A stretch of 59,855 nucleotides of DNA. Source: JBMYTN01 sp049604415. Lineage in GTDB: Bacteria > Pseudomonadota > Alphaproteobacteria > Rhodospirillales > Rhodospirillaceae. The notes beneath the pieces are model-generated. The model ran no database searches, had not been told where the DNA came from, and worked only from the letters and a program-made list of their open reading frames with translations. Positions 1 through 9,727 of the stretch are shown one piece after another; the first letter of the stretch is position 1; every line of letters begins with the position of its first letter. The stretch covers positions 1 to 59,855 of the forward strand of contig JBMYTN010000025.1 of NCBI GenBank assembly GCA_049604415.1. The letters run 5' to 3'. The position numbers and the translations under genes were made by a program.

Positions 1-102
1 CTGACCACTGGATCGCACACCCCAATCGAGAAACAGAATTGATCCTATTTGATCGAACCGGGCTCTAGAGGGCCTGCCGGTACACTCCGACGCCGGAGCG
101 GT

Positions 103-1293
103 TCAAGGCTCCGTGGCTGCCGCCGGTCCGCTGGCGGGGGCAGGGGCGGGCGTGCAATAGCCGTCGGCGACCTCGGCAATCCAGGACAGGATGGTCCGGC
201 CCACTGTCGCGCCATCGGCCGCAATCTCCCGGGCGTTATCGCCTTCAAAGCCCCGCACCGGGAAGGGCGAAATCACGGTGACATAGTAATGATCCTTGCC
301 GCCCATATTGGGCGGTAGGAATTCCAGGCGCGGGCCGGGATCGGGCGGGGCTTGGCCTTCCGGGCCGAAGGTGACGGCAAAGCCGTCGGTCAGGCCATAA
401 AAGCTGGTCACCCGGCGGGCCGGGCGGCCCTGGTAACAGACCTGCTCTTCCTGCATCACATCCAACACCTGATCGATGCTGCCTTGGGCCGTGGATGCCC
501 CCGCCGTCGGAGCCAACTGTTCGATATGGCCGAGAATGGTGGGGCGCAGCACCTGCCGGGACGCCCCAGGGCTTTGCGGCAGGCTGCCGCTTGCGGTCTC
601 CTCCGGTGGCGGGGCATCGGGATCCGGGGCCGTCAAGCGGGTGGCGGTGGGTTGCGAGGCCGTGCGCTCGCCGCTTTGGACCGTGCGCTTGCTTTGCTCC
701 TCCATGGCGTCGACCTTGGTCAAGCTGCGCCGTTGGGTTGGCACGTCCAAATCCTCAGAGCCGCCAAACAATTGGCCGAACAGATCAAACTGACTTTGCA
801 CCCCCCAGCCAATCCCGCCGACGACCAGCAGGATCACCAGCATCCGCAAGCAGCCCTTCAGCTCCTTATTTTCATCCCCCTGACCCGCAGCGCCACCCCC
901 AGACATGAACTTGAGCGGGCTTTTTGCCGCCTTGGCCTCGGCCTTCAGTTGTTCCGCCCGCTCCTTCCGCCGCTCCTTGGCCCGCTGCCGGGCATGGCGG
1001 ACCCGCATCCGTTCAATGGGATCAACGATCTCTTCCAGCGGCTTGGTGGAGAGATCCTCTTCCTCATCCTCACCTTCAATGAAGGCCTGGGGCTGGCCAC
1101 CGGATTTGTTTTTCGGTTCTTTGGGCACCCAGTCCGGCTCAACCGGGGCTTGGCGTTTGCGCGGCGTAGGCTCTTCGCTGACCCAGGCCGGTTCCTCAAG
1201 CTCCCGAGAGTCCTGCGCCCGCGACGCCGAGGCACCTTCCTCCTCCTCCCCCCACAGGTCGGGTGGATCCTCTGGCCGGCCGGTGTCCGCCAT
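103..1293 (-). CDS. Hypothetical single-pass membrane protein, low complexity
   Basis: The 396-residue product has an acidic, charged N-terminal half with Lys/Arg/Glu-rich stretches around residues 85-125. One hydrophobic segment follows near residues 150-165 (LRMLVILLVVGGIGWGV). A Pro/Ala/Thr/Ser-rich region comes next, then a more ordered C-terminal part with two cysteines (EEQVCYQG and ADGYCTP). This suggests a cytoplasmic disordered tail, one membrane span and an extracytoplasmic domain. The start codon overlaps the stop of the upstream hydrolase gene by one base (TGATG), so the two are probably co-transcribed. I do not recognise the family and assign no function. Confidence 0.75.
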   Translation of the reverse strand: MADTGRPEDPPDLWGEEEEGASASRAQDSRELEEPAWVSEEPTPRKRQAPVEPDWVPKEPKNKSGGQPQAFIEGEDEEEDLSTKPLEEIVDPIERMRVRHARQRAKERRKERAEQLKAEAKAAKSPLKFMSGGGAAGQGDENKELKGCLRMLVILLVVGGIGWGVQSQFDLFGQLFGGSEDLDVPTQRRSLTKVDAMEEQSKRTVQSGERTASQPTATRLTAPDPDAPPPEETASGSLPQSPGASRQVLRPTILGHIEQLAPTAGASTAQGSIDQVLDVMQEEQVCYQGRPARRVTSFYGLTDGFAVTFGPEGQAPPDPGPRLEFLPPNMGGKDHYYVTVISPFPVRGFEGDNAREIAADGATVGRTILSWIAEVADGYCTPAPAPASGPAAATEP

Positions 1294-2000
1294 CAGGAGT
1301 CAGATCCATTCGGGGCTCCCCAATTGGGGCCTAGGTCAAAGGCGCGGGCAAACAGCGCCTCGGTTCGCTGTTGCGCCACTGCAGACGCCTCGACGTCGAA
1401 ATCCTGCCGACGGTCGCAGTTAAAGCCATGTCCGGCTTCGTACAGATAGAGGGGGGTGCCGGGGTGGCGCTCCCGGATCGCCTCCACATGCTCCGGCGGG
1501 ATCAGCGGATCGGCGCTGCCGAAATGCAGCTCCGTCGGGCAATGGGGATGCTCTTCCTGGAAATCGACAATCTGGCCGCCATAATAGCAGGCCGCTGCCA
1601 CCAGCCGCAGCCGACAGGCCGACAGCCAGGCCAGGGATCCGCCCCAGCAGAAACCAACCACCGCCACCGGCCCGCCCCGGCCCACCGCATCGGCAGCCGC
1701 AGCGATGTCTTTCAGCGGATCTTCCCAGCCCAGAGATTGGCGCAGGGCCCGCCCGCGACCGGTTCCGGAAGGGTCATAGGCCAGGGACACCCCGCGTTCG
1801 ATGCGGTCAAACAAAGCCGGAGCCACCGCCCGAAATCCTTTGGCCGCCCAGCGGTCACAGACATCGCAGATATGAGAATTGACCCCGAAAATCTCCTGGA
1901 TCACCACCACCGCCCCAAGCGGAGCGGTCTCCGGCTCGGCCAAATAGGCGCTGAACCGGTGGTCATCCGCCGCCCGTAAAGTGATGATCCGTCCTGTCAT
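1293..2000 (-). CDS. Dienelactone hydrolase family protein
   Basis: An alpha/beta hydrolase of 235 residues. The nucleophile elbow reads GFCWGG, with cysteine as nucleophile, as in dienelactone hydrolases. The likely triad partners are the Asp of SADPLIPP and the His of AGHGFNCD. An N-terminal VVVIQEIFGVNSHI stretch is typical of the family and supplies the oxyanion-hole/Glu region. Known members hydrolyse dienelactone in chlorocatechol degradation, but many chromosomal paralogs have unknown substrates, and nothing nearby suggests aromatic catabolism. I chose the ATG giving MTGRIITL because homologs begin there; the frame is open 39 bases further upstream. It is followed, with a one-base overlap, by a membrane protein gene. 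Confidence 0.85.
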   Translation of the reverse strand: MTGRIITLRAADDHRFSAYLAEPETAPLGAVVVIQEIFGVNSHICDVCDRWAAKGFRAVAPALFDRIERGVSLAYDPSGTGRGRALRQSLGWEDPLKDIAAAADAVGRGGPVAVVGFCWGGSLAWLSACRLRLVAAACYYGGQIVDFQEEHPHCPTELHFGSADPLIPPEHVEAIRERHPGTPLYLYEAGHGFNCDRRQDFDVEASAVAQQRTEALFARAFDLGPNWGAPNGSDS

Positions 2001-2085
2001 GGTCTTCGGTTTCCCCGCCTCAGATCCCGACCCGATCATATCACAGGATCACCGGGTCCCAGGAAGACCAGATTTGACCCGGTGG

Positions 2086-2132
2086 TTAGGCCGTGGACTC
2101 ATAAACAGGACGTTTTTGCGTTTACGGCCTAA
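2086..2132 (-). terminator. Inverted repeat over the gyrB stop codon
   Basis: A 9-bp inverted repeat (TTAGGCCGT at 2086-2094, ACGGCCTAA at 2124-2132) with a further TAAAC/GTTTA match inside it. The distal arm includes the gyrB stop codon. No clear T-tract follows, so it may stabilise the mRNA end rather than terminate intrinsically. Confidence 0.35.
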
Positions 2133-4546
2133 ATGTCCAGATTGCGCACATTCAGGGCATTGTCTTGGATAAAGTCCCGACGCGGATCGACCACATCCCC
2201 CATCAGGGTGGAGAACACATTTTCCGCATCATCCACCTGGGAGACCTTAACCTGCAGCAAAGAGCGCACGGTCGGGTCCAAAGTGGTTTCCCACAGCTGC
2301 TCCGGGTTCATCTCGCCCAAGCCCTTATAGCGCTGCAGGGAAATGCCCTTTTTGCCAGCCTCCAGCACCGCTTCCACCAAACCCATCGGGCCGGTCACCG
2401 TATGGTCCCGCTCCTTAATGCGCAGGGTGGAGGGGTGGGTGTAAACCTCCTGCAACGCAGCGGCCATGCCATCCAGCCGCAGGGCCTCCGCCGATTGCAT
2501 CACCGCCCCATCGACCACATGCCGCTCCGGCACACCGCGCAGCATCCGGGTAAAGACAAGGCCCTCATCGCTGATCTGACCCTCCCAGGTGCCGTCACCT
2601 TCCGGCTCCAGCAGATTGACCCGCTGGGCCACATAGGCCGCCGCTTCGGAGGCGCGAGTGCGATCGGCCAGGATCTCCGGATTGAAGGCCCCGGCAATGG
2701 CGATTTGTTCCAGCAGCCGCCAGGGCACCATGCGCGACATGTTCATGATCAGGGACCGGGCATGGCGGGCGCGATCCACCAGGGCGCGCAGGTCGGGTCC
2801 GGCAATCTGGGTGCCATCGGACAGATTGAGCACCGAATCCTCCAAACCGCCTGCGGTCAGGTGATCCTCCATCTCCCGGTCGTCTTTCAGATAGACCTCG
2901 GAATTGCCCTTCTTGGCCCGATAGAGCGGCGGCTGGGCGATATAGAGATAGCCGTTTTCGATCACCTCGGGCATTTGCCGGAAGAAGAAGGTCAACAGCA
3001 AGGTGCGGATGTGACTGCCATCCACATCGGCGTCGGTCATGATGATGATGCGGTGATAGCGGATCTTGCTGATGTCAAAATCATCGCGCCCGATCCCGGT
3101 GCCAAGGGCGGCGATCAGGGTGCCGATCTGTTCCGAGGACAGCATTTTGTCAAACCGCGCCCGCTCCACATTCAGGATCTTGCCCCGCAGCGGCAGGATG
3201 GCTTGGAACGCCCGGTCGCGGCCTTGTTTGGCCGAACCACCGGCGCTGTCACCCTCGACGATGAACAATTCGGACTCAGCGGGGTCCTTGTTCTGACAAT
3301 CGGCCAGCTTGCCGGGCAGGGAGGCCATATCCAACGCCCCCTTGCGCCGGGTCAATTCCCGCGCCTTGCGGGCGGCTTCCCGGGCCGCAGCGGCCTCCAC
3401 CACCTTGCCGATGATCTTTTTCGCTTCCCCCGGGTTTTCCTCCAGCCATTGGGCCAGTTTTTCGCCGACAACGGATTCCACGGCGGGCCGAACTTCCGAG
3501 GAGACCAGCTTTTCCTTGGTCTGGGAGGAGAATTTCGGATCGGGCACCTTCACCGAGAGCACGCAGGTCAAGCCTTCGCGCATGTCATCGCCGGTCAGCG
3601 CCACCTTTTCCCGCTTCAAAAGCCCGGTTTCCTGGGCATAGGCATTGATCGCCCGGGTCAAAGCGCCCCGGAACCCGGCCAAATGGGTGCCGCCATCCCG
3701 CTGCGGGATATTGTTGGTGAAGCAGAGCACGGTCTCGTGATAGCTCTCGGTCCACTCCATGGCCAATTCAACGACAATGCCGTCCCGCTCGCCCTCGGCG
3801 GTCAAAGGCGCGGCATTCAACGCCGTTTTTGACTTGTTCAGATATTTGACGAAGGCCTCAATGCCGCCTTCATAGTGGAAATTGACATCACGCCGCTCGG
3901 CCTTGCGGGCATCACTGAGGGTCAGGCTGACCCCGGAATTCAAAAAGGCCAACTCGCGCAGCCGATGCTCCAAAGTGGCAAAGTCATAGTCGGTCTGGGA
4001 AAAAATCGTCGGCGAGGCCATGAACCGGATTTCCGTGCCCGAGCGCCCCTCCACCGGGCCGACATCGGCCAAGGGGGCGACCGCCACGCCATGTTCAAAG
4101 CGCATTTTGTGCATGCGACCATTGCGGCGGATGGTCAGTTCCAGCCAATCGGACAGGGCGTTGACCACAGAGACCCCCACGCCATGCAAACCGCCGGAGA
4201 CTTTGTAGGAGTTCTGGTCAAATTTCCCCCCCGCATGGAGCTGGGTCATGATCACTTCCGCCGCCGAAACCCCCTCTTCCTTATGGATGTCCACCGGAAT
4301 GCCCCGGCCATTGTCCCGGACACTGACCGATCCATCGCCATTCAGGACGATATCGGTCTGATCGCAATAGCCCGCCAAAGCCTCGTCAATGGCATTGTCG
4401 ACGACCTCATAGACCATGTGGTGCAGGCCTGACCCGTCATCCGTATCGCCAATATACATTCCAGGCCGTTTGCGGACGGCTTCCAACCCCTTCAGAACTT
4501 TGATGGAATCGGAATTATAGTCGGTGCTCTGGGCATTCTGGGTCAT
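2129..4546 (-). CDS. gyrB: DNA gyrase subunit B
   Basis: GyrB supplies the ATPase and TOPRIM half of DNA gyrase (A2B2), which introduces negative supercoils. The 805-residue length is normal. The N-terminal GHKL ATPase begins LKGLEAVRKRPGMYIGDT and contains VDNAIDEALAG and the GGLHGVGVSVVNALS loop. The TOPRIM domain is marked by ELFIVEGDSAGGSA and MTDADVDGSHI. The C terminus has QRYKGLGEMNPEQLWETTLDP. I start at MTQNAQST because the open frame upstream is unlike GyrB. It is the last gene of a dnaN-recF-gyrB run on this strand, 145 bases after recF. Confidence 0.97.
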   Translation of the reverse strand: MTQNAQSTDYNSDSIKVLKGLEAVRKRPGMYIGDTDDGSGLHHMVYEVVDNAIDEALAGYCDQTDIVLNGDGSVSVRDNGRGIPVDIHKEEGVSAAEVIMTQLHAGGKFDQNSYKVSGGLHGVGVSVVNALSDWLELTIRRNGRMHKMRFEHGVAVAPLADVGPVEGRSGTEIRFMASPTIFSQTDYDFATLEHRLRELAFLNSGVSLTLSDARKAERRDVNFHYEGGIEAFVKYLNKSKTALNAAPLTAEGERDGIVVELAMEWTESYHETVLCFTNNIPQRDGGTHLAGFRGALTRAINAYAQETGLLKREKVALTGDDMREGLTCVLSVKVPDPKFSSQTKEKLVSSEVRPAVESVVGEKLAQWLEENPGEAKKIIGKVVEAAAAREAARKARELTRRKGALDMASLPGKLADCQNKDPAESELFIVEGDSAGGSAKQGRDRAFQAILPLRGKILNVERARFDKMLSSEQIGTLIAALGTGIGRDDFDISKIRYHRIIIMTDADVDGSHIRTLLLTFFFRQMPEVIENGYLYIAQPPLYRAKKGNSEVYLKDDREMEDHLTAGGLEDSVLNLSDGTQIAGPDLRALVDRARHARSLIMNMSRMVPWRLLEQIAIAGAFNPEILADRTRASEAAAYVAQRVNLLEPEGDGTWEGQISDEGLVFTRMLRGVPERHVVDGAVMQSAEALRLDGMAAALQEVYTHPSTLRIKERDHTVTGPMGLVEAVLEAGKKGISLQRYKGLGEMNPEQLWETTLDPTVRSLLQVKVSQVDDAENVFSTLMGDVVDPRRDFIQDNALNVRNLDI

Positions 4547-4691
4547 GAACTGGGGGTCTTTCGATACATCTGTGGCGGTCGCAAAAGAGAGGGACCGTCT
4601 GGAGCGTGATCCGGTTCGGGGCCCCTTAAGGACAGCGGCCCATGGGCCCATGCTCAGCGGGCCTGAGATCACGATACATTGCCCGTTATTT

Positions 4692-5960
4692 TTACCCCAC
4701 CACAGCGCCGTCTTCAAGGCGTAGGAACAGGGCGAATCCTTCCCAAGAGTCAAAGGCTTGCAGGTCGGTTCCCGTCGCCCAAACCTGGGTGCGCAATGCT
4801 TTGAGCACATGGGCCAAGGCGCGTCGCCTTTCCGGGTCCAAATGGGCCGCGACCTCGTCGAGCAAAACCACCGGAGGACGTCCCCGGACGCGGGTCATGA
4901 CCCTGGCGAGTGACAACAAAAGCGCGATCAAAACCGCCTTGCGCTCGCCCGTTGAGGCATATTCCACCCCGATATTGCGCGGCAAATGCCGGACCTGGAT
5001 ATCCGCCCGATGGGGGCCAACACAGGCGCTGCCGGTCCGTCCGTCGTCCCGTCGACCTTCTGCCAAAGCCGCCCGCATCCACTCTTCTGCCGCCAAGGCC
5101 GGGCCGGAGCCAAGGCGATCCTCCAGATCCCCGGTCACCGTCAGGGCTGCGCGGGGAAACAGCGGCTGGTCAGCGACCTCCCTGCTGCTGCCATCCTCAG
5201 CAAGTCCCAACCCGCCATGGTCGGCCAGATCCTGGGTCAAGCGCTCCGCTACCTCGCGCCGGGCTGCCGCCAAAGCCGTGCCATGGCGGGCCATGCTGTC
5301 TTCCAGCGCGGCAAACCAGGCATCCTCCCGCAAACCGTCGCGCAGCAACCGACCGCGCTCGCGCATGGCATGGGCATAGGCTGCGGAGCGTCCGGCATGC
5401 TCGGGGTCCAGGGCCAGGACCAAGCGATCGAGAAACCGGCGGCGCCCGCTGGCACCTTCATGAAACAACCGCTCCATATCCGGGGTCAGCCACACCAGCG
5501 GCATATGCTCGGACAGGGCCGCCAACCCGCGCACCGGTCGCGCGTCGATCCGGGCTTGGCGCCGGGAGCCTGCGGCCTCAACCCCGGTGGCCAGATCCAC
5601 CGGCAGGCCATCGGGGCCAAGCAAGGTCGCGGAAACCCCCCAAGGCACGCCCGAGCCACCGCCCTCGTCCTCCCCGTCCAGATCCCCAAGATCCTCATCG
5701 CCAAGCGGCCCGCGTGCGATGGCCCGGTGGGGAAAATCCGCCAGGGCCGCCCCGCGCAAACCGCGCCCCGGCCCCAGCAAAGACAACGCTTCCAGCAGAT
5801 TGGTTTTGCCCGCGCCATTGGGGCCGGTCAGCACCACGGAGCCTGGCGGCACATCCAGCCGCAGCCGGGTATAATTGCGAAAACCGGTCAGGGTCAGCCG
5901 GGTGACCGCGCAGCCAGCCTGTGCGGGGAGTGGCGGATCAGAGTCTGTCGGTGGGGTCAC
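4692..5960 (-). CDS. recF: DNA replication and repair protein RecF
   Basis: RecF is an SMC-like ATPase that loads RecA at single-strand gaps together with RecO and RecR. The Walker A motif is LTGPNGAGKTNLLEALS. The signature region is YASTGERKAVLIALLLSLA, and the Walker B is VVLLDEVAAHLDPERR. The first codon is GTG. At 422 residues it is somewhat longer than usual. Part of the excess is an acidic Gly/Asp/Glu-rich insertion (DEDLGDLDGEDEGGG) between the Walker A region and the following strand. It lies 25 bases after dnaN, so the two are very likely one operon. Confidence 0.95.
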   Translation of the reverse strand: MTPPTDSDPPLPAQAGCAVTRLTLTGFRNYTRLRLDVPPGSVVLTGPNGAGKTNLLEALSLLGPGRGLRGAALADFPHRAIARGPLGDEDLGDLDGEDEGGGSGVPWGVSATLLGPDGLPVDLATGVEAAGSRRQARIDARPVRGLAALSEHMPLVWLTPDMERLFHEGASGRRRFLDRLVLALDPEHAGRSAAYAHAMRERGRLLRDGLREDAWFAALEDSMARHGTALAAARREVAERLTQDLADHGGLGLAEDGSSREVADQPLFPRAALTVTGDLEDRLGSGPALAAEEWMRAALAEGRRDDGRTGSACVGPHRADIQVRHLPRNIGVEYASTGERKAVLIALLLSLARVMTRVRGRPPVVLLDEVAAHLDPERRRALAHVLKALRTQVWATGTDLQAFDSWEGFALFLRLEDGAVVG

Positions 5961-5985
5961 GCCGCACCCGTCGGGCGTTGGGCCG

Positions 5986-7104
5986 TCAGACCCGCATCGG
6001 CATCAGCACATAGACCGCAGAGCCATCTGCGACATCGCGCAACACCGAGGGCGAGGCAGAATCGGAGAAGGTCATCCGCACGGCATCGCCTTCCATTTGC
6101 CCCAAAATGTCGAGCAAATAGCGATAGTTAAAACCGATTTCGATGGGATCGGCGCTGAAGGAGGCTTCGACCTCTTCCTCCGCACTGCCCGCATCGGGGC
6201 TGCTGGCCGACAAGGTGACCATGCCCTTATCCATGGCCATTTTGATCGCCCGGGATTTTTCCACGGAAATGGCCGAGACCCGATCCACCGCCGAGGACAG
6301 CACCTTGCACTCGACCTCCAGGACCTTGTCATTGTCCGGCGGGATCACCCGCTCATAATCCGGGAAGGTGCCGTCGATCAGCTTGGAGGTCAGGATAGTG
6401 TCATCAAAGGCGAAGCGGATTTTATGCTCCGAAAGCGAGATCCCCACATCCATGCCGGTTTCATCGATCAGCTTGCGCAGCTCCTGCACCGCTTTGCGCG
6501 GAATGATGATCCCGGGCATGCCCGCAGCACCCTCGGGCAGCGGCACTTCGACCCGGGCCAAGCGATGGCCATCGGTGGCCACGGCCCGCAACACATCAAC
6601 CCCATCGCTCTGGGTGGCATGCATATGGATGCCGTTCAGGTAATAGCGGGTTTCCTCGGTGGAGATCGCAAAGCGGGTCCGATCAATCAAACCCCGCAAA
6701 TCCGCCGCCGTCAGGGTAAAGCCATGGCTGTATTCACCTTGGCTCATGGCCGGGAAATCCTCCACCGGCAAGCAAGACAAGGCAAAGCGGGACCGACCGG
6801 ATTTCAGCTGCAACACACCGGCATCGCCGCCAATGGACAGCTCCACATCCGCACCATCGGACAGTTTGCGCACGATCTCGTAGAGCGTATGGGCGGACGC
6901 GGTGGTGGCCCCGGGGGCCGCACAATCCGCCGTCGCCGTTTCGGCGATCTCGATATCCATATCCGTGGCATTCAGCGACAAGCCCTCGGGCCCGGCTTCA
7001 ATGCGCACATTGGACAGGATCGGGATGGTGTTGCGACGCTCCACAACACTTTGCACATGTCCAAGGGAACGAAGAAGGGCGGAGCGTTCAATGGTCAGCT
7101 TCAT
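5986..7104 (-). CDS. dnaN: DNA polymerase III beta subunit (sliding clamp)
   Basis: The ring-forming clamp that tethers DNA polymerase III to the template. The 372-residue length and three-domain organisation are normal. It begins MKLTIERSALLRSLGHVQSVVERRN and ends in the conserved VYVLMPMRV, which forms part of the hydrophobic pocket for clamp-binding peptides. LPVEDFPAM and YLNGIHMH are other family hallmarks. Upstream on the same strand is dnaA and downstream is recF. Confidence 0.97.
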   Translation of the reverse strand: MKLTIERSALLRSLGHVQSVVERRNTIPILSNVRIEAGPEGLSLNATDMDIEIAETATADCAAPGATTASAHTLYEIVRKLSDGADVELSIGGDAGVLQLKSGRSRFALSCLPVEDFPAMSQGEYSHGFTLTAADLRGLIDRTRFAISTEETRYYLNGIHMHATQSDGVDVLRAVATDGHRLARVEVPLPEGAAGMPGIIIPRKAVQELRKLIDETGMDVGISLSEHKIRFAFDDTILTSKLIDGTFPDYERVIPPDNDKVLEVECKVLSSAVDRVSAISVEKSRAIKMAMDKGMVTLSASSPDAGSAEEEVEASFSADPIEIGFNYRYLLDILGQMEGDAVRMTFSDSASPSVLRDVADGSAVYVLMPMRV

Positions 7105-7285
7105 ATACCAAACATCCGGTAGGAATTTTTTTTGAAGCGAAGGCGGAGGGACCCGACCGGCTGCCAGAGCCTATTGTTGACCGGGGCCGTGGAGTATAGG
7201 TCCCCGGCCCGCTTCAACCAATGCCTTTTACGCGTCAAACTCGGAAAATTCAGCGGCTTTTGGCACCAAAAGGATCCAAGCGGTC

Positions 7286-8812
7286 TCAACTTTCCATCAT
7301 GCGCCGCAGCAGCTCGACATCTTCGGCAAAACTGCGGTCCTTTTCGATCAACTCATCGACCTTTTTCACCGCATGGATCACGGTGGTGTGGTCGCGCCCG
7401 CCAAACTGTCGGCCAATTTCGGGCAAGGACTGGCTGGTCATCGCTTTGCACAGATACATCGCCACCTGGCGCGGGCGCGCCACCGACCGGGTGCGCCGGG
7501 GCGAGGCCATTTCCGAAAACTTAATGTTGAAATGCTCGCAGACCTTTTTCTGGATCTCTTCCACCGTCAGGCGCCGGTCATGGGAGCGCAGCAGATCCTG
7601 CAAGACATCCTGGGCGGTTTCCAAGGTCAGCGGCCGTCCGACCAGCTGGGCGTGGGCCACCAGCCGGATCAGAGCGCCTTCGACCTCGCGGCCATTGGCA
7701 TTGATCTTATGGGCGATGAACTCCAGCACCTTGACCGGGACGTCGACCTTCAGCTGCTCGGCTTTGGATTCCAAGATCCCCAAGCGCAGCTCATAGGTGG
7801 TGGGGTGAATATCGGCCACCAGCCCGGAGGCCAGACGGGAGCGCAGCCGAGCGCCGATTTCTTCCAAATCGCTGGGGGATTTGTCCGCAGACAGCACGAT
7901 TTGACTGCCCTGATCGACCAAGGTGTTGAAGGTATAGAAGAATTCTTCCTGGGTGTTGTCCTTGCCGCTGATGAATTGAATGTCATCAACCATCAGCAAA
8001 TCGACGGAGCGGAATTGCTCCTTAAAGGACAAGGTGTCCTGACGCCGCAGCGCCTGGACAAACAAATGCATGAATTTTTCCGCAGACAGATAGAGCATGC
8101 GCCGCTCTGGCGTGCGTTCCTTCACCCGCCGGGCAATGGCATGCATCAAATGGGTTTTGCCCAACCCCACCCCGCCATACAAGAACAAAGGGTTGAACGA
8201 GACGGTTTGGGAATCGGTTTCCGCCACCCGCTTCGCCGCCGCATAGGCAAACTCATTGGGCTTGCCGACGACAAAATTTTCAAAGGTAAAGCGCGGGTCC
8301 AAGGGAAAGGACAAGGCGGAAATGCCGGTATCGCGCTCCTCCGCCGTCATGTCCGTCAAGGTCGGACCCGTGCGGCCCCATGCCGCTGGCATGACCGGGG
8401 TGGCCGGACTGGGCGCGGGGTCCACTGAGACCGGATGCGGGCGGTCCAACACCGCTGCAGTCGCTTGGACCGGGACGGCAGAAGGTCCAGACTCCATTTT
8501 CCCGGGGGCCATCGCGGCAGCAGGGCCAGGGCCAGGGGAAGCACTGGGGGCCGAGGCCACCACCACATCAACACTGCGCACGCTGGGATCTTCCTGGCTC
8601 CACAGGCTGCGAATCCGATCCGCATAATGGGTGGCAACCCAATCGCGCATAAAACGGGTTGGGGCTTTCAGGCTGACGGTACCGGACTCGGTGCTGAACA
8701 GGGTGAGTGGCTTCACCCAGCTGCGAAAGGCGGTTTCGCCAAATTCGCGCTTCAGATGGCTTCTGACCTTTTCCCACCGTGCCACTGAGGCTTGATCAAT
8801 CAAACCACTCAC
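7286..8812 (-). CDS. dnaA: Chromosomal replication initiator DnaA
   Basis: The AAA+ initiator that binds DnaA boxes and melts oriC. Domain I is the region around WEKVRSHLKREFGETAFRSW, followed by a Pro/Ala-rich linker. The AAA+ module contains LFLYGGVGLGKTHLMHAI (Walker A) and LLMVDDIQFI (Walker B). Domain IV carries the signature EIGRQFGGRDHTTVIHAV. I chose the GTG start at 8812 because GGGGTGAGG sits just upstream and the protein then begins MSGLIDQASVARW, normal for the family. The frame is open further upstream, with ATGs at 8842 and 8881 as alternatives. Confidence 0.93.
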   Translation of the reverse strand: MSGLIDQASVARWEKVRSHLKREFGETAFRSWVKPLTLFSTESGTVSLKAPTRFMRDWVATHYADRIRSLWSQEDPSVRSVDVVVASAPSASPGPGPAAAMAPGKMESGPSAVPVQATAAVLDRPHPVSVDPAPSPATPVMPAAWGRTGPTLTDMTAEERDTGISALSFPLDPRFTFENFVVGKPNEFAYAAAKRVAETDSQTVSFNPLFLYGGVGLGKTHLMHAIARRVKERTPERRMLYLSAEKFMHLFVQALRRQDTLSFKEQFRSVDLLMVDDIQFISGKDNTQEEFFYTFNTLVDQGSQIVLSADKSPSDLEEIGARLRSRLASGLVADIHPTTYELRLGILESKAEQLKVDVPVKVLEFIAHKINANGREVEGALIRLVAHAQLVGRPLTLETAQDVLQDLLRSHDRRLTVEEIQKKVCEHFNIKFSEMASPRRTRSVARPRQVAMYLCKAMTSQSLPEIGRQFGGRDHTTVIHAVKKVDELIEKDRSFAEDVELLRRMMES

Positions 8813-9626
8813 GCTTTTCACCTCACCCCACTGCGGCATCATCGTCCAACTGAGCGTCCCCAAGGCAGCGGTCAACGCCATCGGCGGACCACTCTTTTGA
8901 CAAAGCAAAGCTTTTGCGAAGGGGACAAGCCGTTCACAGGACGTGGAACGACCGGACGAGACGGATTTTGATGCCTATCGATACCTGATTGCGGCAACCG
9001 GGGGACCCCGGTTCGTGTTTTTGGTTTATTGCCTGGATAATGTGCGCCCGGCCCCATAAACCCTTGTAAAACGGCTTCTCAATGAAGTCCTATGAAGCAA
9101 ATGACTTTTGTAACGGTCTCATACTCGGACAATATTCCAGTTCAGAATCAGTATTATGTGCATTTTTATTTAGTTTTCCCTGTGATTCCGACATTTCTTG
9201 ATCCTCTAAGACGACCGACCCTCTGTGCTGATTCTCACAGTAAGCAGTGTTAACCTTTGAAACAACGGTTAGCTGGCGCATTTCTGCAGTTATAATATTT
9301 GACACCACATTTGGCGGCAGAGACCCTCAATGCCCCTAGATGTGCGGAAAACGTCTGAAATAAGGCAATTTTTCCAATTTCCATCGACATCGTTCAGGTC
9401 AATGGAGGTTGAGACTCGTTACAACTCCTTGACGGTCTGATGACAGCCTTATCCCAATTCCTGGGTGGACTCAGGCCAGCATCCAACATCCACTCCCCGT
9501 TGAAGGACAGCGGGGGGCAGTTATGTGAAGGAAATATGACGAAAGCGCGGAATTGACCCCTGGGTCGAACGGACTCGACGGCCAAAAGACAGACCCGATC
9601 CACCCCCATCCTGTCCAAAGGCCATA
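8813..9626. other. dnaA-rpsT intergenic region, possible oriC/dnaA promoter
   Basis: About 800 bases without a convincing gene between dnaA and rpsT. The 9060-9400 part is visibly richer in A and T than its surroundings. In several alphaproteobacteria the origin or the dnaA promoter lies in this interval. I found no exact TTATCCACA DnaA box. Only two 7-of-9 matches are present (CCTGGATAA near 9032-9040 and TTATCCCAA near 9449-9457), so the origin assignment is weak. Confidence 0.3.
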
Positions 9627-9649
9627 GAAAAAGCCCCAGCATGGGGCTC
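9627..9649 (-). terminator. Rho-independent terminator downstream of rpsT
   Basis: Read on the minus strand, a GC-rich 7-bp stem (AGCCCCA/TGGGGCT) with a 3-base loop is followed by a run of five Ts. It lies about 80 bases past the rpsT stop and should end that transcript before the dnaA upstream region. Confidence 0.75.
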
Positions 9650-9666
9650 AGCTATTGACCATGAAC

Positions 9667-9718
9667 CCCACCGCCTGTGAACCAAGCTTACGTGATCCAA
9701 GCTTGGTTCCCCGGTGGG
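9667..9718. repeat. Long hairpin immediately after rpsT
   Basis: An outer 7-bp stem (CCCACCG at 9667-9673, CGGTGGG at 9712-9718) encloses a perfect 11-bp stem (GAACCAAGCTT at 9679-9689, AAGCTTGGTTC at 9699-9709) with a 9-base loop. There is no T-tract. It probably protects the 3' end of the rpsT mRNA or acts with the terminator further on. Confidence 0.5.
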
Positions 9719-9727
9719 ATGGTGGCC

